Assembly: GCA_910589415.1 (NCBI GenBank)
Contig: OU342636.1
Location: forward strand, 5,252,437-5,316,436
DNA length: 64,000 bases
Source of the DNA: Malachius bipustulatus
Lineage: Eukaryota > Arthropoda > Insecta > Coleoptera > Melyridae
Reading direction: 5' to 3'
Shown here: positions 23,580-32,135 of the stretch, in pieces
How the letters are laid out: each line of letters starts with the position of its first letter
Position numbering within the stretch: the first letter of the stretch is position 1
The notes under the pieces: model-generated
Seen by the model: the letters and a program-made list of their open reading frames with translations, nothing else
Databases searched by the model: none
What the model was told of the DNA's origin: nothing
Program-made: the position numbers and the translations under genes

Positions 23580-25010
23580 ATGAATCCCGTTCAAGCTTTA
23601 TTAAGTGAAGAACTCGCTTATGAAATAGCGATTAGAAAACAAGTCCCATTTAGTACACAGGAGAAAAGACGAATTCAATTTCGTGCCCTGTTAAATAGGG
23701 AAGAAAATTCTCTTTCTATTTCCGAATCTGTCTACCCCTTTGACAAAGATTCTGCAGAGGTGAAAAAGACTCTTGCAGATTTGAAAATCAAAATACAGGA
23801 CGCTCCCTTGTCTCTTAATGACCCTATCTGTCAAAGAATTCAATGTCGTCTGAAACATGTGATCTCTAGAATCAATAGATTCAAACTTGATCAAGATCCT
23901 GAAGCAAAAGCTTTAGCTGATGATTTATTCTCTGAGGCTCTAGAATTAGAAGGTCAATGGCTTCTGAAAAATGACCAGTCCCTAGACCAAACTGATAACT
24001 CATCCAATTCCCAGAGTGCATCAAGCTCTACTATCTCCACTCATTCTAGACCTAGTGTTCCAGTTTATAAATGGAATATTAAATTTTCTGGTTCTTCTAA
24101 GGATAATTTGATCCAATTTCTAGAAAAGGTCAAAGAACTTCAAAGGTCGAGAAATGTCACAGACCGTGATCTTTTTGATTCTGCAATGGATCTTTTTGAA
24201 GACAAGGCCCTGATTTGGTTTCGCAGTGTTGCAAGCTCAATTATTTCTTGGGAAGATCTCAAGAATAAATTGAAAATTACTTTTCTCCCCCTCTCTTACG
24301 ATGATGACCTCTTAGAGGAAATCAAACAAAGAACTCATGGTGAATTTGAGTTAGTTGCTATCTATGTTGCCTCGATGCAAGGCTTATTTAAGAGATTATC
24401 TACTCCCCCATCAGAAGTGGAACAATTTAAAATAATCAAGAAAAATCTTCATCCCTATTTCCAAAATCATCTTGCCCTAGTTGAGGTAAACAACATTCAG
24501 GACATAATTTCCATTGGAAAGAAGTTAGAAGATAATAGGACTATTGTCCAACAATATCGTCCCCCTCCCTCTAAGAAGGTTCAAAGTCTCTTAAATTCAG
24601 ACCTAGCATGTTCTGGAGAACCAGCTTCTTTTCCTTCTCGTAAAGCCAGAGGCACACCAACTAAAGGTGCACCTACACCTAGTAACTCCAAGATCTCAGT
24701 TACTAACCTTTCTGCAGTCTCCTGTTGGAATTGTTCCAACAAAGGTCATACCTATGTAAGGTGTAATCTCCCTAGAAAAGTTTTTTGTTATGGCTGTGGC
24801 CATAAAAATGTCTACAAGTCTAAATGCCCCTCATGTTCGACAGATTTCCTGAACTCTCTCAAAGTCACTTCTCGTTCAAAAAACGACGAAGTTGCACAAC
24901 AGGGTGCAGTGCGACAACAAGAGACAAGCCGCCCAAAGCGAGCCCTTGTAGAAAAGAGCTTGAGGTCAAAGGACGATCAGTCTCCTCCCTCTCCAAAAGA
25001 CCAGCACTAG
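23580..25010 (+). CDS. gag: Gypsy gag polyprotein
   Basis: A 476-residue frame starting at ATG 23580. Residues about 160-275 form the conserved capsid-like gag region of Ty3/Gypsy elements (motifs VYKWNIKFSG, DLFDSAMDLFEDKALIWFRS, WEDLKNKL). At about residues 381-395 there is a canonical CCHC zinc knuckle, CWNCSNKGHTYVRC. A second cysteine array follows (CYGCGHKNVYKSKCPSC), in which the usual His position is Val, so it probably binds zinc in another way. The tail is Ser/Lys/Pro-rich. Gag would assemble the virus-like particle and bind element RNA. The frame is intact and overlaps pol by 187 nt. Confidence 0.95.
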   Translation: MNPVQALLSEELAYEIAIRKQVPFSTQEKRRIQFRALLNREENSLSISESVYPFDKDSAEVKKTLADLKIKIQDAPLSLNDPICQRIQCRLKHVISRINRFKLDQDPEAKALADDLFSEALELEGQWLLKNDQSLDQTDNSSNSQSASSSTISTHSRPSVPVYKWNIKFSGSSKDNLIQFLEKVKELQRSRNVTDRDLFDSAMDLFEDKALIWFRSVASSIISWEDLKNKLKITFLPLSYDDDLLEEIKQRTHGEFELVAIYVASMQGLFKRLSTPPSEVEQFKIIKKNLHPYFQNHLALVEVNNIQDIISIGKKLEDNRTIVQQYRPPPSKKVQSLLNSDLACSGEPASFPSRKARGTPTKGAPTPSNSKISVTNLSAVSCWNCSNKGHTYVRCNLPRKVFCYGCGHKNVYKSKCPSCSTDFLNSLKVTSRSKNDEVAQQGAVRQQETSRPKRALVEKSLRSKDDQSPPSPKDQH

Positions 25011-28000
25011 TATCTTCCAGTTATCTTGTTGATTTCACTATTCAAAAGAAACAGTGGAAATCATGGTTGCAAAAAGTTGCAAACTTTTTCGAATCTTCTC
25101 GAATACCTCCTAAACAGGACATACCTAAACCAATACGTGCTGACTCTTTAATACCTGTTGTAGCCCCAATCTTACTATCTAACCCTGTTGATAATAGGCC
25201 ATTTATAGCTGTTAAAATGTGTGACGTACCTTATACAGCCCTCTTTGACACCGGCGCCAATATCTCTGTTTGTGATTTGGAAACCATGCAGGAAGTTCTG
25301 GGTGAACTACCCATCCCTTCCAAAAATTCGGATTTGTTGTGTTCCCTGAAAAATGCTGACGGTTCCCCTCTATCTGTTATCGACATAATTGAACTTGATC
25401 TGACCATAGATGACGTCACAAAGAAAGTCCAATTCCATGTGGTATCTTCCATTTCACCACAAATTATCTTAGGAATAGACGTAGCTCGTATTTTCAACAT
25501 GATGATTAATTTCGTAAATGAATCTTTCGAAGTTCATCCCGGTGATCCTTCGTCTTCATTATCTTCTATCTTACCTAATGAACTTAAGGTTTGCGCTATC
25601 AATAAGATTCAGGATATATCTTGTTTACCTCCTACCGACCTGTCTAGACTTGAATCGACGATAGACAAATTCAAAAGTTTGGCCCGTGTTGATATACTCC
25701 CTGAAACCAATGTGCTATGCCATTCCATAGAAACAAAAGACGCTAAGCCTTTTAGACAGAGACAATATCCATTATCTCCAACCCTTCAACAATATCTGAA
25801 TGAAGAGGTAGATAAATTACTTAAGTTAGAAATTGTCGAAAAAAGTAATTCTCCTTGGGTGTCCCCTGTTCTTTTGGTCCGCAAGAAAGACAAAACATAC
25901 CGTATGTGTTTTGATGGTCGGAAACTAAACGAGATCACCACACATGACTCATATCCCCTGCCTAGAATCGATACTATCTTGAGCAAGCTCAAAGACGCTA
26001 ATTATCTTACCTCCATCGATTTAAAGCAGGCTTTCTTTCAAGTTCCTTTGGACGAAGAATCCCGCCCAAAGACCGCTTTCGTAGTTCCCGGGAGAGGTTT
26101 ATTCCAATTCCGACGAATGCCTTTCGGACTGAGAAACAGTGCTCAAACCCAACAACGACTTATGGACACAATTTTAGGTCCAGCTTTGGAGCCATTTGTT
26201 TTCGTGTATCTAGACGATATAATTATCGCCACGAATAGTTTCGAGAAACATCTGGAAATTTTAAGGGAAGTATACGAGCGTTTAAAAGACGCTAACCTTA
26301 CAGTCAACTTCGACAAATGTCACTTCTGTCGAGATTCTCTCTCCTTTTTGGGTTTTATTATCGATAGAAACGGATTGCGAGTTAGTGAAGAGAAAGTTAA
26401 ATCGATTATTGAGTCCCCTGTTCCTCATAACACCACTGGAGTAAGACACGTCCTAGGTATCTTACAATATTATAGGCGTTTCATAAAGGATTTTTCTACC
26501 ATCAGTGCTCCTATCTCAGCTCTGCTGCATAACCGAAAAAAGGGACAGTCAATAACTTGGAACTCAGAAGCTGATCAAGCTTTTAAACTTCTCAAGGAAC
26601 GACTAACTACAGCTCCCGTTCTAGCTAGCCCAGATTTCTCGAAGCCCTTTTGCATACAGACGGATGCAAGTGATTTCGGGTTAGGTGCAGTGCTCTTTCA
26701 AATTGAGGGAGATTTTGAACACCCCATTGCTTTTGCTAGTCGAATGCTCTCAAAAGCCGAGAAGAAATACACCGTTACCGAAAGAGAATGTTTAGGTGTC
26801 CTCTTTGGTATAGAATATTTTCGCCCTTATGTCGAAGGCGCAAATTTTACAGTTTACACCGATCATGCCTCTCTTCTCTGGCTTCGCACGTTAAAAGATC
26901 CTATGGGTCGCGTAGCTAGATGGTGTTTACGCCTCAGCCAGTTTGATTTCGACATTAAACATCGAAAAGGCACTTGCAATGTCCCTGCAGACTATCTTTC
27001 CCGTTCTATTTCTTCTATCTCTCTCCAAAACTTTGTACCTGATGATTGGTATAAAGACATGGTCTCCAAAGTTACCGAGTTTCCTGAGAAATACCCTGAC
27101 TTTACCATCAAAGACAATATTCTTTATAAACATGTTAAGCCTCGAGTGGAAGTCGTGTCTAACCTATCTGATTGGAAAATTGTTGTCCCTACTCCTAATC
27201 GGGAAGAAATAATTGCTCAATTTCATGATCCTCCAACTTCTGCGCATTTTGGAGTAAGTAAAACTTTGGCGAGAATATCTGAAGTTTATTATTGGCCCAA
27301 AATGATTATCTCAGTCAAAAAGTACGTGAGAAACTGCCAGGTTTGTGGTGCACACAAAGCCCCAAACGCTGCTCGCGTAGGACTCATGGGTAATTATAAG
27401 AAAATCAATTTTCCCTTCCAATTTCTCTCCATTGACTTCATGGGACCTTTCCCTCGATCTAAGGCTAGAAACACCCAACTTTTAGTCATCACCGATTGGT
27501 TTTCGAAGTTCGTTTTGGTTAAACCAATGCCTAATGCTACAGCAGCTGCCGTCACAAAATTTCTTGAGAACCAAGTGTTCCTAATTTTCGGTGTGCCCCA
27601 AATTCTGCTTTGTGACAACGCTCAAATTTTTAAAAGCAGTCTATTTACTAATTTGCTGAAAAACTACGAAGTTAATTTGTGGTATAGCGCCAGGCATTTA
27701 TCTCAGGTGAATCCGACCGAGAGAACGAATCGTACCATCCTTACAGCCATCTCATCTTACATCCGTGACAATCATAAAGATTGGGATAAAAATGTTTATA
27801 AAATTGCACAAGCAATTAACTTATCGGTGAGCGAAGTTACTAAACACGCTCCAGCTTTCCTACTTTTCGCTAGAAATGTCCCTGTAGACGGAACCTTTTA
27901 CGGTCCAGTCTCAGATAATTATCTAGAATTACCTGATGATCTGTCTTATGTTCATCGAGAACAAGACATATCTAAATTACCTCCTATCTTCAGCGATATA

Positions 28001-28294
28001 CGTGATAGACTTAAGAAAGCTTACGAAGTAAGTAAGAAACATTACGACTTACGCAAACGCCCCGATGTTTTCACCGAGGGTGACCTCGTCTGGAAACATA
28101 CCTACCCACTTTCGAATGCCGCAAAGAATTTTGCCGCTAAATTGGCCCCAAAATTCGTACTGTGTCGGATATCTAAAGTAGTGTCTAAATTAGTGTACGA
28201 ATTACAAGACCAAGAAGGCAATCACCTAGGTCGCTGGCATTCTAAAGATTTGAAGGCTTATCGAGGCGAAGACCCGCCGAAAAGCGACGAATAG
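24824..28294 (+). CDS. pol: Gypsy pol polyprotein (PR-RT-RNase H-IN)
   Basis: The pol frame opens right after a TAA at 24821-24823 and runs 1156 codons. It lies in the -1 frame relative to gag, so the ATG at 24824 need not be used; a frameshift at 24878-24884 would make Gag-Pol. Domains in order: protease with FDTGANIS (about residue 137); reverse transcriptase with YLDDIII (about 462-468); RNase H with TDASDFGLGAVL (about 613); integrase zinc finger with paired His (HDPPTSAHFG) and Cys (CQVC) at about 801-841; integrase core with the three acidic residues in SIDFMGP, LLCDNAQIF and NPTERTNR. A basic C-terminal domain ends ...GRWHSKDLKAYRG. All catalytic residues I could check are present. Confidence 0.96.
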   Translation: MPLMFDRFPELSQSHFSFKKRRSCTTGCSATTRDKPPKASPCRKELEVKGRSVSSLSKRPALVSSSYLVDFTIQKKQWKSWLQKVANFFESSRIPPKQDIPKPIRADSLIPVVAPILLSNPVDNRPFIAVKMCDVPYTALFDTGANISVCDLETMQEVLGELPIPSKNSDLLCSLKNADGSPLSVIDIIELDLTIDDVTKKVQFHVVSSISPQIILGIDVARIFNMMINFVNESFEVHPGDPSSSLSSILPNELKVCAINKIQDISCLPPTDLSRLESTIDKFKSLARVDILPETNVLCHSIETKDAKPFRQRQYPLSPTLQQYLNEEVDKLLKLEIVEKSNSPWVSPVLLVRKKDKTYRMCFDGRKLNEITTHDSYPLPRIDTILSKLKDANYLTSIDLKQAFFQVPLDEESRPKTAFVVPGRGLFQFRRMPFGLRNSAQTQQRLMDTILGPALEPFVFVYLDDIIIATNSFEKHLEILREVYERLKDANLTVNFDKCHFCRDSLSFLGFIIDRNGLRVSEEKVKSIIESPVPHNTTGVRHVLGILQYYRRFIKDFSTISAPISALLHNRKKGQSITWNSEADQAFKLLKERLTTAPVLASPDFSKPFCIQTDASDFGLGAVLFQIEGDFEHPIAFASRMLSKAEKKYTVTERECLGVLFGIEYFRPYVEGANFTVYTDHASLLWLRTLKDPMGRVARWCLRLSQFDFDIKHRKGTCNVPADYLSRSISSISLQNFVPDDWYKDMVSKVTEFPEKYPDFTIKDNILYKHVKPRVEVVSNLSDWKIVVPTPNREEIIAQFHDPPTSAHFGVSKTLARISEVYYWPKMIISVKKYVRNCQVCGAHKAPNAARVGLMGNYKKINFPFQFLSIDFMGPFPRSKARNTQLLVITDWFSKFVLVKPMPNATAAAVTKFLENQVFLIFGVPQILLCDNAQIFKSSLFTNLLKNYEVNLWYSARHLSQVNPTERTNRTILTAISSYIRDNHKDWDKNVYKIAQAINLSVSEVTKHAPAFLLFARNVPVDGTFYGPVSDNYLELPDDLSYVHREQDISKLPPIFSDIRDRLKKAYEVSKKHYDLRKRPDVFTEGDLVWKHTYPLSNAAKNFAAKLAPKFVLCRISKVVSKLVYELQDQEGNHLGRWHSKDLKAYRGEDPPKSDE
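24878..24884 (+). promoter_or_regulatory. -1 ribosomal frameshift slippery site A_AAA_AAC
   Basis: In the gag frame the codons read TCA AAA AAC, so the heptamer A AAA AAC is in the exact phase for simultaneous slippage into the pol frame (next codon CGA at 24884). Six nt downstream, at 24891, begins a possible stem (GTTG..CAC pairing with GTG..CAAC about 20 nt later). This is the classic -1 frameshift layout of retroviruses. Confidence 0.75.
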
Positions 28295-28813
28295 TTCCTT
28301 GTAATATCTTTTCTAATTTTATTTCCCTGCCAACCTTTATCTCTCTCTTTTTGTAATTGACAAAAATCCGTTTAGAAAATGAGGCCTAGCAATACGAGAA
28401 TTGAGAAAGCTCCGTTTCTTGTTGTATTTTAGAATGAATGAAGAATGTATGCAGAATGAATACCGTATCTTTCAAAGCGTTTCTCAAGGATCTCGAAACT
28501 AGTTGTGTGAATGTGTCGACAAGTGAAAATGTTGCTAATTTTGGGATCGGTATCTGCTATCCTCAGGCTCTCATTCTATTTTTATCGCTCAAATTTTTGA
28601 GAACCCATATCTTTCTGGTTATCTGAATCATTACCTTGAAAAGTAACTATTCGCCTATCTTGTCTGACTAACGTTTATAGGTCTAATGTTATCTTCTAAA
28701 TTTTCTTATGTTCAATAAACTAAAGAAAATGCTATCTTGCCGTTGTATCTACCTTATCTTATCTTTTACCTTTATCTTATCTACCGTCTAGTTTTAGACG
28801 GGTGCTTTCCCGA

Positions 28814-28985
28814 CAGTTTCCGCCCTGCTACGTGCTAAAGTGAAAACTGCTCTGCTTGTCCAATCAGACGACAGCAGATTCCTTTATCTTATCTACCATC
28901 TTTCCAAGTTACGGGTGTTTTAAGATTTTCCGCCCTGCATGGCTAAAGTGAAAAATCCCTCTGTTGTCTCAACGGAAGACAACAG
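28814..28985 (+). other. Twin stem-loop modules with compensatory changes
   Basis: Two copies of one structure. Copy A: CAGTTT (28814) pairs with AAACTG (28844), then CTGC-TGTC (28852-28860) pairs with GACAGCAG (28870-28877). Copy B: GATTTT (28924) pairs with AAAATC (28952), then CTGTTGTCT (28961) pairs with AGACAACAG (28977). The loop words CCGCCCTGC and GCTAAAGTG and an unpaired A are conserved, while the stem bases change on both sides. That pattern is expected from selection on a folded RNA or DNA. Confidence 0.65.
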
Positions 28986-29523
28986 AATATCTCTACCTTA
29001 TCTTACCTATCTTTCAAGAAAACGAAAATTGAATATGCAATTTTCTTCTTGATAAAAATGACAGGCGTAAGCTTTAGTCAAAGCTTCATGCCTTTCTTAT
29101 CTTTAATTTTCTTTTCAAAGAAAAGGAATTATCTTATCTTACCTTATCTATACCTATTAGCACCATAATAAAATGGTAGCTAATACTTATCTTCTCTGCG
29201 AATATTTTCCATAATGGAAAATAAAAATCTATGTGAATTCTAGTGTTGAATTTGCAAAGATGACTTTAGATATTCGGTGTTAACATAAATGAATTTGAAC
29301 ACGGATATTGAATGTCCCCTACCTTAGCGATGAAAATGGTTGTCCCATTTTTCTTATCTTATCGAGTGATAATTTATCTTACCGTTACCTTAATGTTTAT
29401 CTAATAATCCAGGCGATTATTGATGTTTTCTCTGTGCGATTATCGAATGTTTATCTATGCGATTATTGGATGATTTATCGATATGACTATTGCGATTACG
29501 CTATTTGATAAGCTACGCAGTGA

Positions 29524-29751
29524 TTATCTGCAAACTTCCTTTCTCTTAACCACTTATTATGGAGTCGCATAGACGACGACATAGTCAAATTTGACTGGTT
29601 CAAAGATGAAAAATCTTACTCATGGATTACCCTTGTGGACTCCAAAAATTTATCTTTCCCTGTACATAGATGTTTTGATGCCCAAGTTTGGACAGCATCA
29701 ACCCCCTTGAGGATCGAGTTTCACTTTTGCTTTGTTAAACCTGCTACTTAA
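29524..29751 (+). other. Short protein-like open frame without start codon
   Basis: A 75-codon frame bounded by TGA (29521-29523) and TAA (29749-29751) with no early ATG. Its second half has the composition of a folded protein (VKFDWFKDEKSYSWITLVDS, PLRIEFHFCF). It follows a pyrimidine-rich stretch and an AG at 29564-29565, so it could be a spliced exon or the remnant of an accessory gene. No family recognised. Confidence 0.3.
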
Positions 29752-30561
29752 CCGCGACAGTTTCATTCTAGACTTTTCCGCTCACCACTGTCTCAGTGGC
29801 GGGGCATGCTTCAAAGCAGAGCGCGGGTTGTCGTTGGTCGAGGAAGCGGCGTTCAACAGCAAGGGAAATGTTTCGTGCCCACCTCAGGAGATTTTTCCTT
29901 CTTAGGAATTCTAATTTTATTTATTTTAGAATATTCATTACTGTGATATCTGACAGTATTATTGATTTTGTTTATCTTAGTATGTATCTTATCTTATCAT
30001 ACCTATCTTATCTTATATTATCTAACCATACCTTATCGTATCATCGTATCTAGTTATCTAGAAATTATTCCTTTGTTTATCAACATTGTTCGGCGAGAAC
30101 AATTACCGTTTAAGAAGTTATCTTAATTATCTTATTACTACCGTTACTAGCATATCTTTTATTTTGTTGCCTTTGCAATGAAGCATGAATATTTTATTTT
30201 TATACCTTATGAATAATTATTACCTAGTGCTTAATATTTAAGTTGCATGTAATTTTAGTAAACCTAACGCTATTCCCTTTGGAAGTTGCATGTTACCTTA
30301 GTAAGCATATATAAGAGAAATTTTATTCATTCAATGAAACAGATCAACGATGTCGTTGACAATTTGTTCGTTCAGAATTGTTATCTTATTTCCTAAAAGG
30401 TTCACCACGATATTTGTGAACGTGATTTCGGAATCGTATTCTCTAAACTTATCGTCACCTAGTTGTCCCGCAAACATACCCTTCTTCGGGTATAGTAACA
30501 ACTTGAAATACGCCTGTGCTTTTTCCAGTTGGTTTGTCTTTAATCCTTTCCTTACCCCGGT

Positions 30562-30572
30562 AAAGAGAGGTG
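30562..30572 (+). other. Polypurine tract
   Basis: AAAGAGAGGTG immediately precedes the 3' LTR, the position and composition expected for the plus-strand primer. Confidence 0.75.
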
Positions 30573-32135
30573 TGTAACGTCGTTAAGGTTTTGTCCTTTA
30601 ATTAGCTCCATTTAAAATTATTAAATGGGACCTCGTTATCTAAATCCTTGGTATTAAGGTATTCACTAATTAAAACATGAGTTTCGAACTAGCATTGCCA
30701 CCTGTTGCCGAGTGGTAAAACTAACTAAACTAGGCAAGTTCAAGATCCCTACCTTTTGAGTACAATCTGTAATTTATTCCCGTACCATCTTCCTTTCGAT
30801 CAGCTAGAAACACAGATGTCCCTGTGATGTAGTTTCGAGAATTTAAATACAACAGCCTTCTCCGAGTTGCGCACCAAAAGGTGCTACGATATTCCTGAAC
30901 AGACTCGTTCGTTTTCCAATCTCGGTGCTCGAAGCGACAAGTCGCACCCCTACCTTTTCTCTTTATCTAAGGAACCGATTATTAGTAAATCGGGTAAGTA
31001 AATTGTTCAAGCTATCTAAAACTTTCTCTAATAGAGTTTATATATTGTTATAGTTCTTTCTATCTACCCTATCAATCGGGGTACTATCTTATCTCATCGG
31101 AAAACCTATCTACGAAGTTGAACCCCACCTGTCTTCGCGGACGCCATATTGGTTTCCACCATCTCTACATCTGAATATCCGCTTTTATGGAAGGAATCTC
31201 TTACACTATCTGAAGGTTTTGCTGCTTCCTGCCCTTGAATACTGGATCCCAACATTCGGAGCCCCATATTTTCGAGTTTCATCTAACCTCGAAGGACGAC
31301 CACGCTAGACAGGGCTAGGCACGTGTTCCCACGGGACACGACACCATTCACCAGTCTTTCTGTCACCCCAGAGGGAGACCACGGTCTCCTATCCTGAGAT
31401 TTCGTCCAGGGCCCCACTCTCCAGTCTCGGCACGACATTCCAAGGAAGGCAAAATGTCGTATCAGTAAGCAAAGTGTGACGTAACCTTTATTGCTCAGAG
31501 TGATATCAGAGAAATCTGTTAGGAGTTTTGTGTATTTTTATTGCCTTATCTCATCAAGAAATTGATGTTGTTTTATTAATTAACACTTATAATCACCATT
31601 ATTATTCAAGTAATACTTGAAATGAATTTGTCACTTATTATGTGAAGGAAAGATAGATATCTATTTTCTCTACCAGTTAAACTGTTAAATGAGATATTTT
31701 ACGATTAACTTCATGATCAATTAATTAGTAATTTCATAACCATAGAATCTCAATAAGTTATTTTTGTAAACAGAATTCATAAATATACTTTTCATTAAAA
31801 GATCAACTCTATTATTCAGTAGGTAGATACTACAGTAGTTAGAAATTGTTAACATCTCATAACCTGAGTGAATTTTGATGCCTTTATAGTTCAGGTTACT
31901 TTAGATCTATTATTCAAAAACCATAAGGCACTGGCATCCCACTATCTTTTATCTTAGAAGTAATTAAACAGTACCGCTTTATGTTGCTGATGTTACCACA
32001 GTCGCACGAAATCTGGGTGAGATTTTGGTGCATCAATTAATACTTCGGCCCCACGAAGGTAAGTCGGCAATTATTTTCAACAACGATCGAATTTTAATTG
32101 GCCCAGAGCCTAATCTAATTAGCCCGACCGCAGCA
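30573..32135 (+). repeat. 3' LTR of Gypsy element
   Basis: 1563 bp, same length and termini as the 5' LTR; I found two mismatches (31129 and 32102). Followed by the AACT target duplication and by the resumed LINE reading frame. Confidence 0.97.

Larger units (their letters stand above)
28295..30561 (+). other. 3' non-coding region of Gypsy element with hairpin/TTATC array
   Basis: 2.27 kb between pol and the polypurine tract, with no envelope. Bases 28690-30140 contain about 25 copies of TTATCT (AGATAA on the other strand, the GATA-factor core), often doubled. From 28700 to 29353 these separate a series of hairpins: 28700-28730, 28784-28801, 28814-28849, 28852-28877, 28924-28957, 28961-28985, 29015-29051, 29063-29093, 29156-29184, 29204-29222, 29332-29353. 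At 29413-29500 GCGATTAT words recur four times, and at 29583-29596 there is a palindrome AGTCAAATTTGACT. A TATA-like TATATAAG lies at 30308-30315. A short protein-like frame is at 29524-29751. Confidence 0.8.
21309..32135 (+). mobile_element. Complete young Gypsy-type LTR retrotransposon
   Basis: A 10,827-bp element with two 1563-bp LTRs (TG...CA ends), a 4-bp target duplication AACT (21305-21308 and 32136-32139), a primer-binding site, intact gag and pol frames, a polypurine tract and a 2.28-kb non-coding 3' region. The LTRs differ at only two positions (21865 versus 31129, A/C; 22838 versus 32102, T/C), so insertion is recent. No envelope gene was found. It interrupts the endonuclease region of a LINE. 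With both frames open and all catalytic motifs present, it looks potentially functional. Confidence 0.97.

Noticed and set aside
28295..30572. Possible envelope gene in the young Gypsy element
   Set aside because: No long frame, signal peptide or membrane segment was found; only short frames remain.
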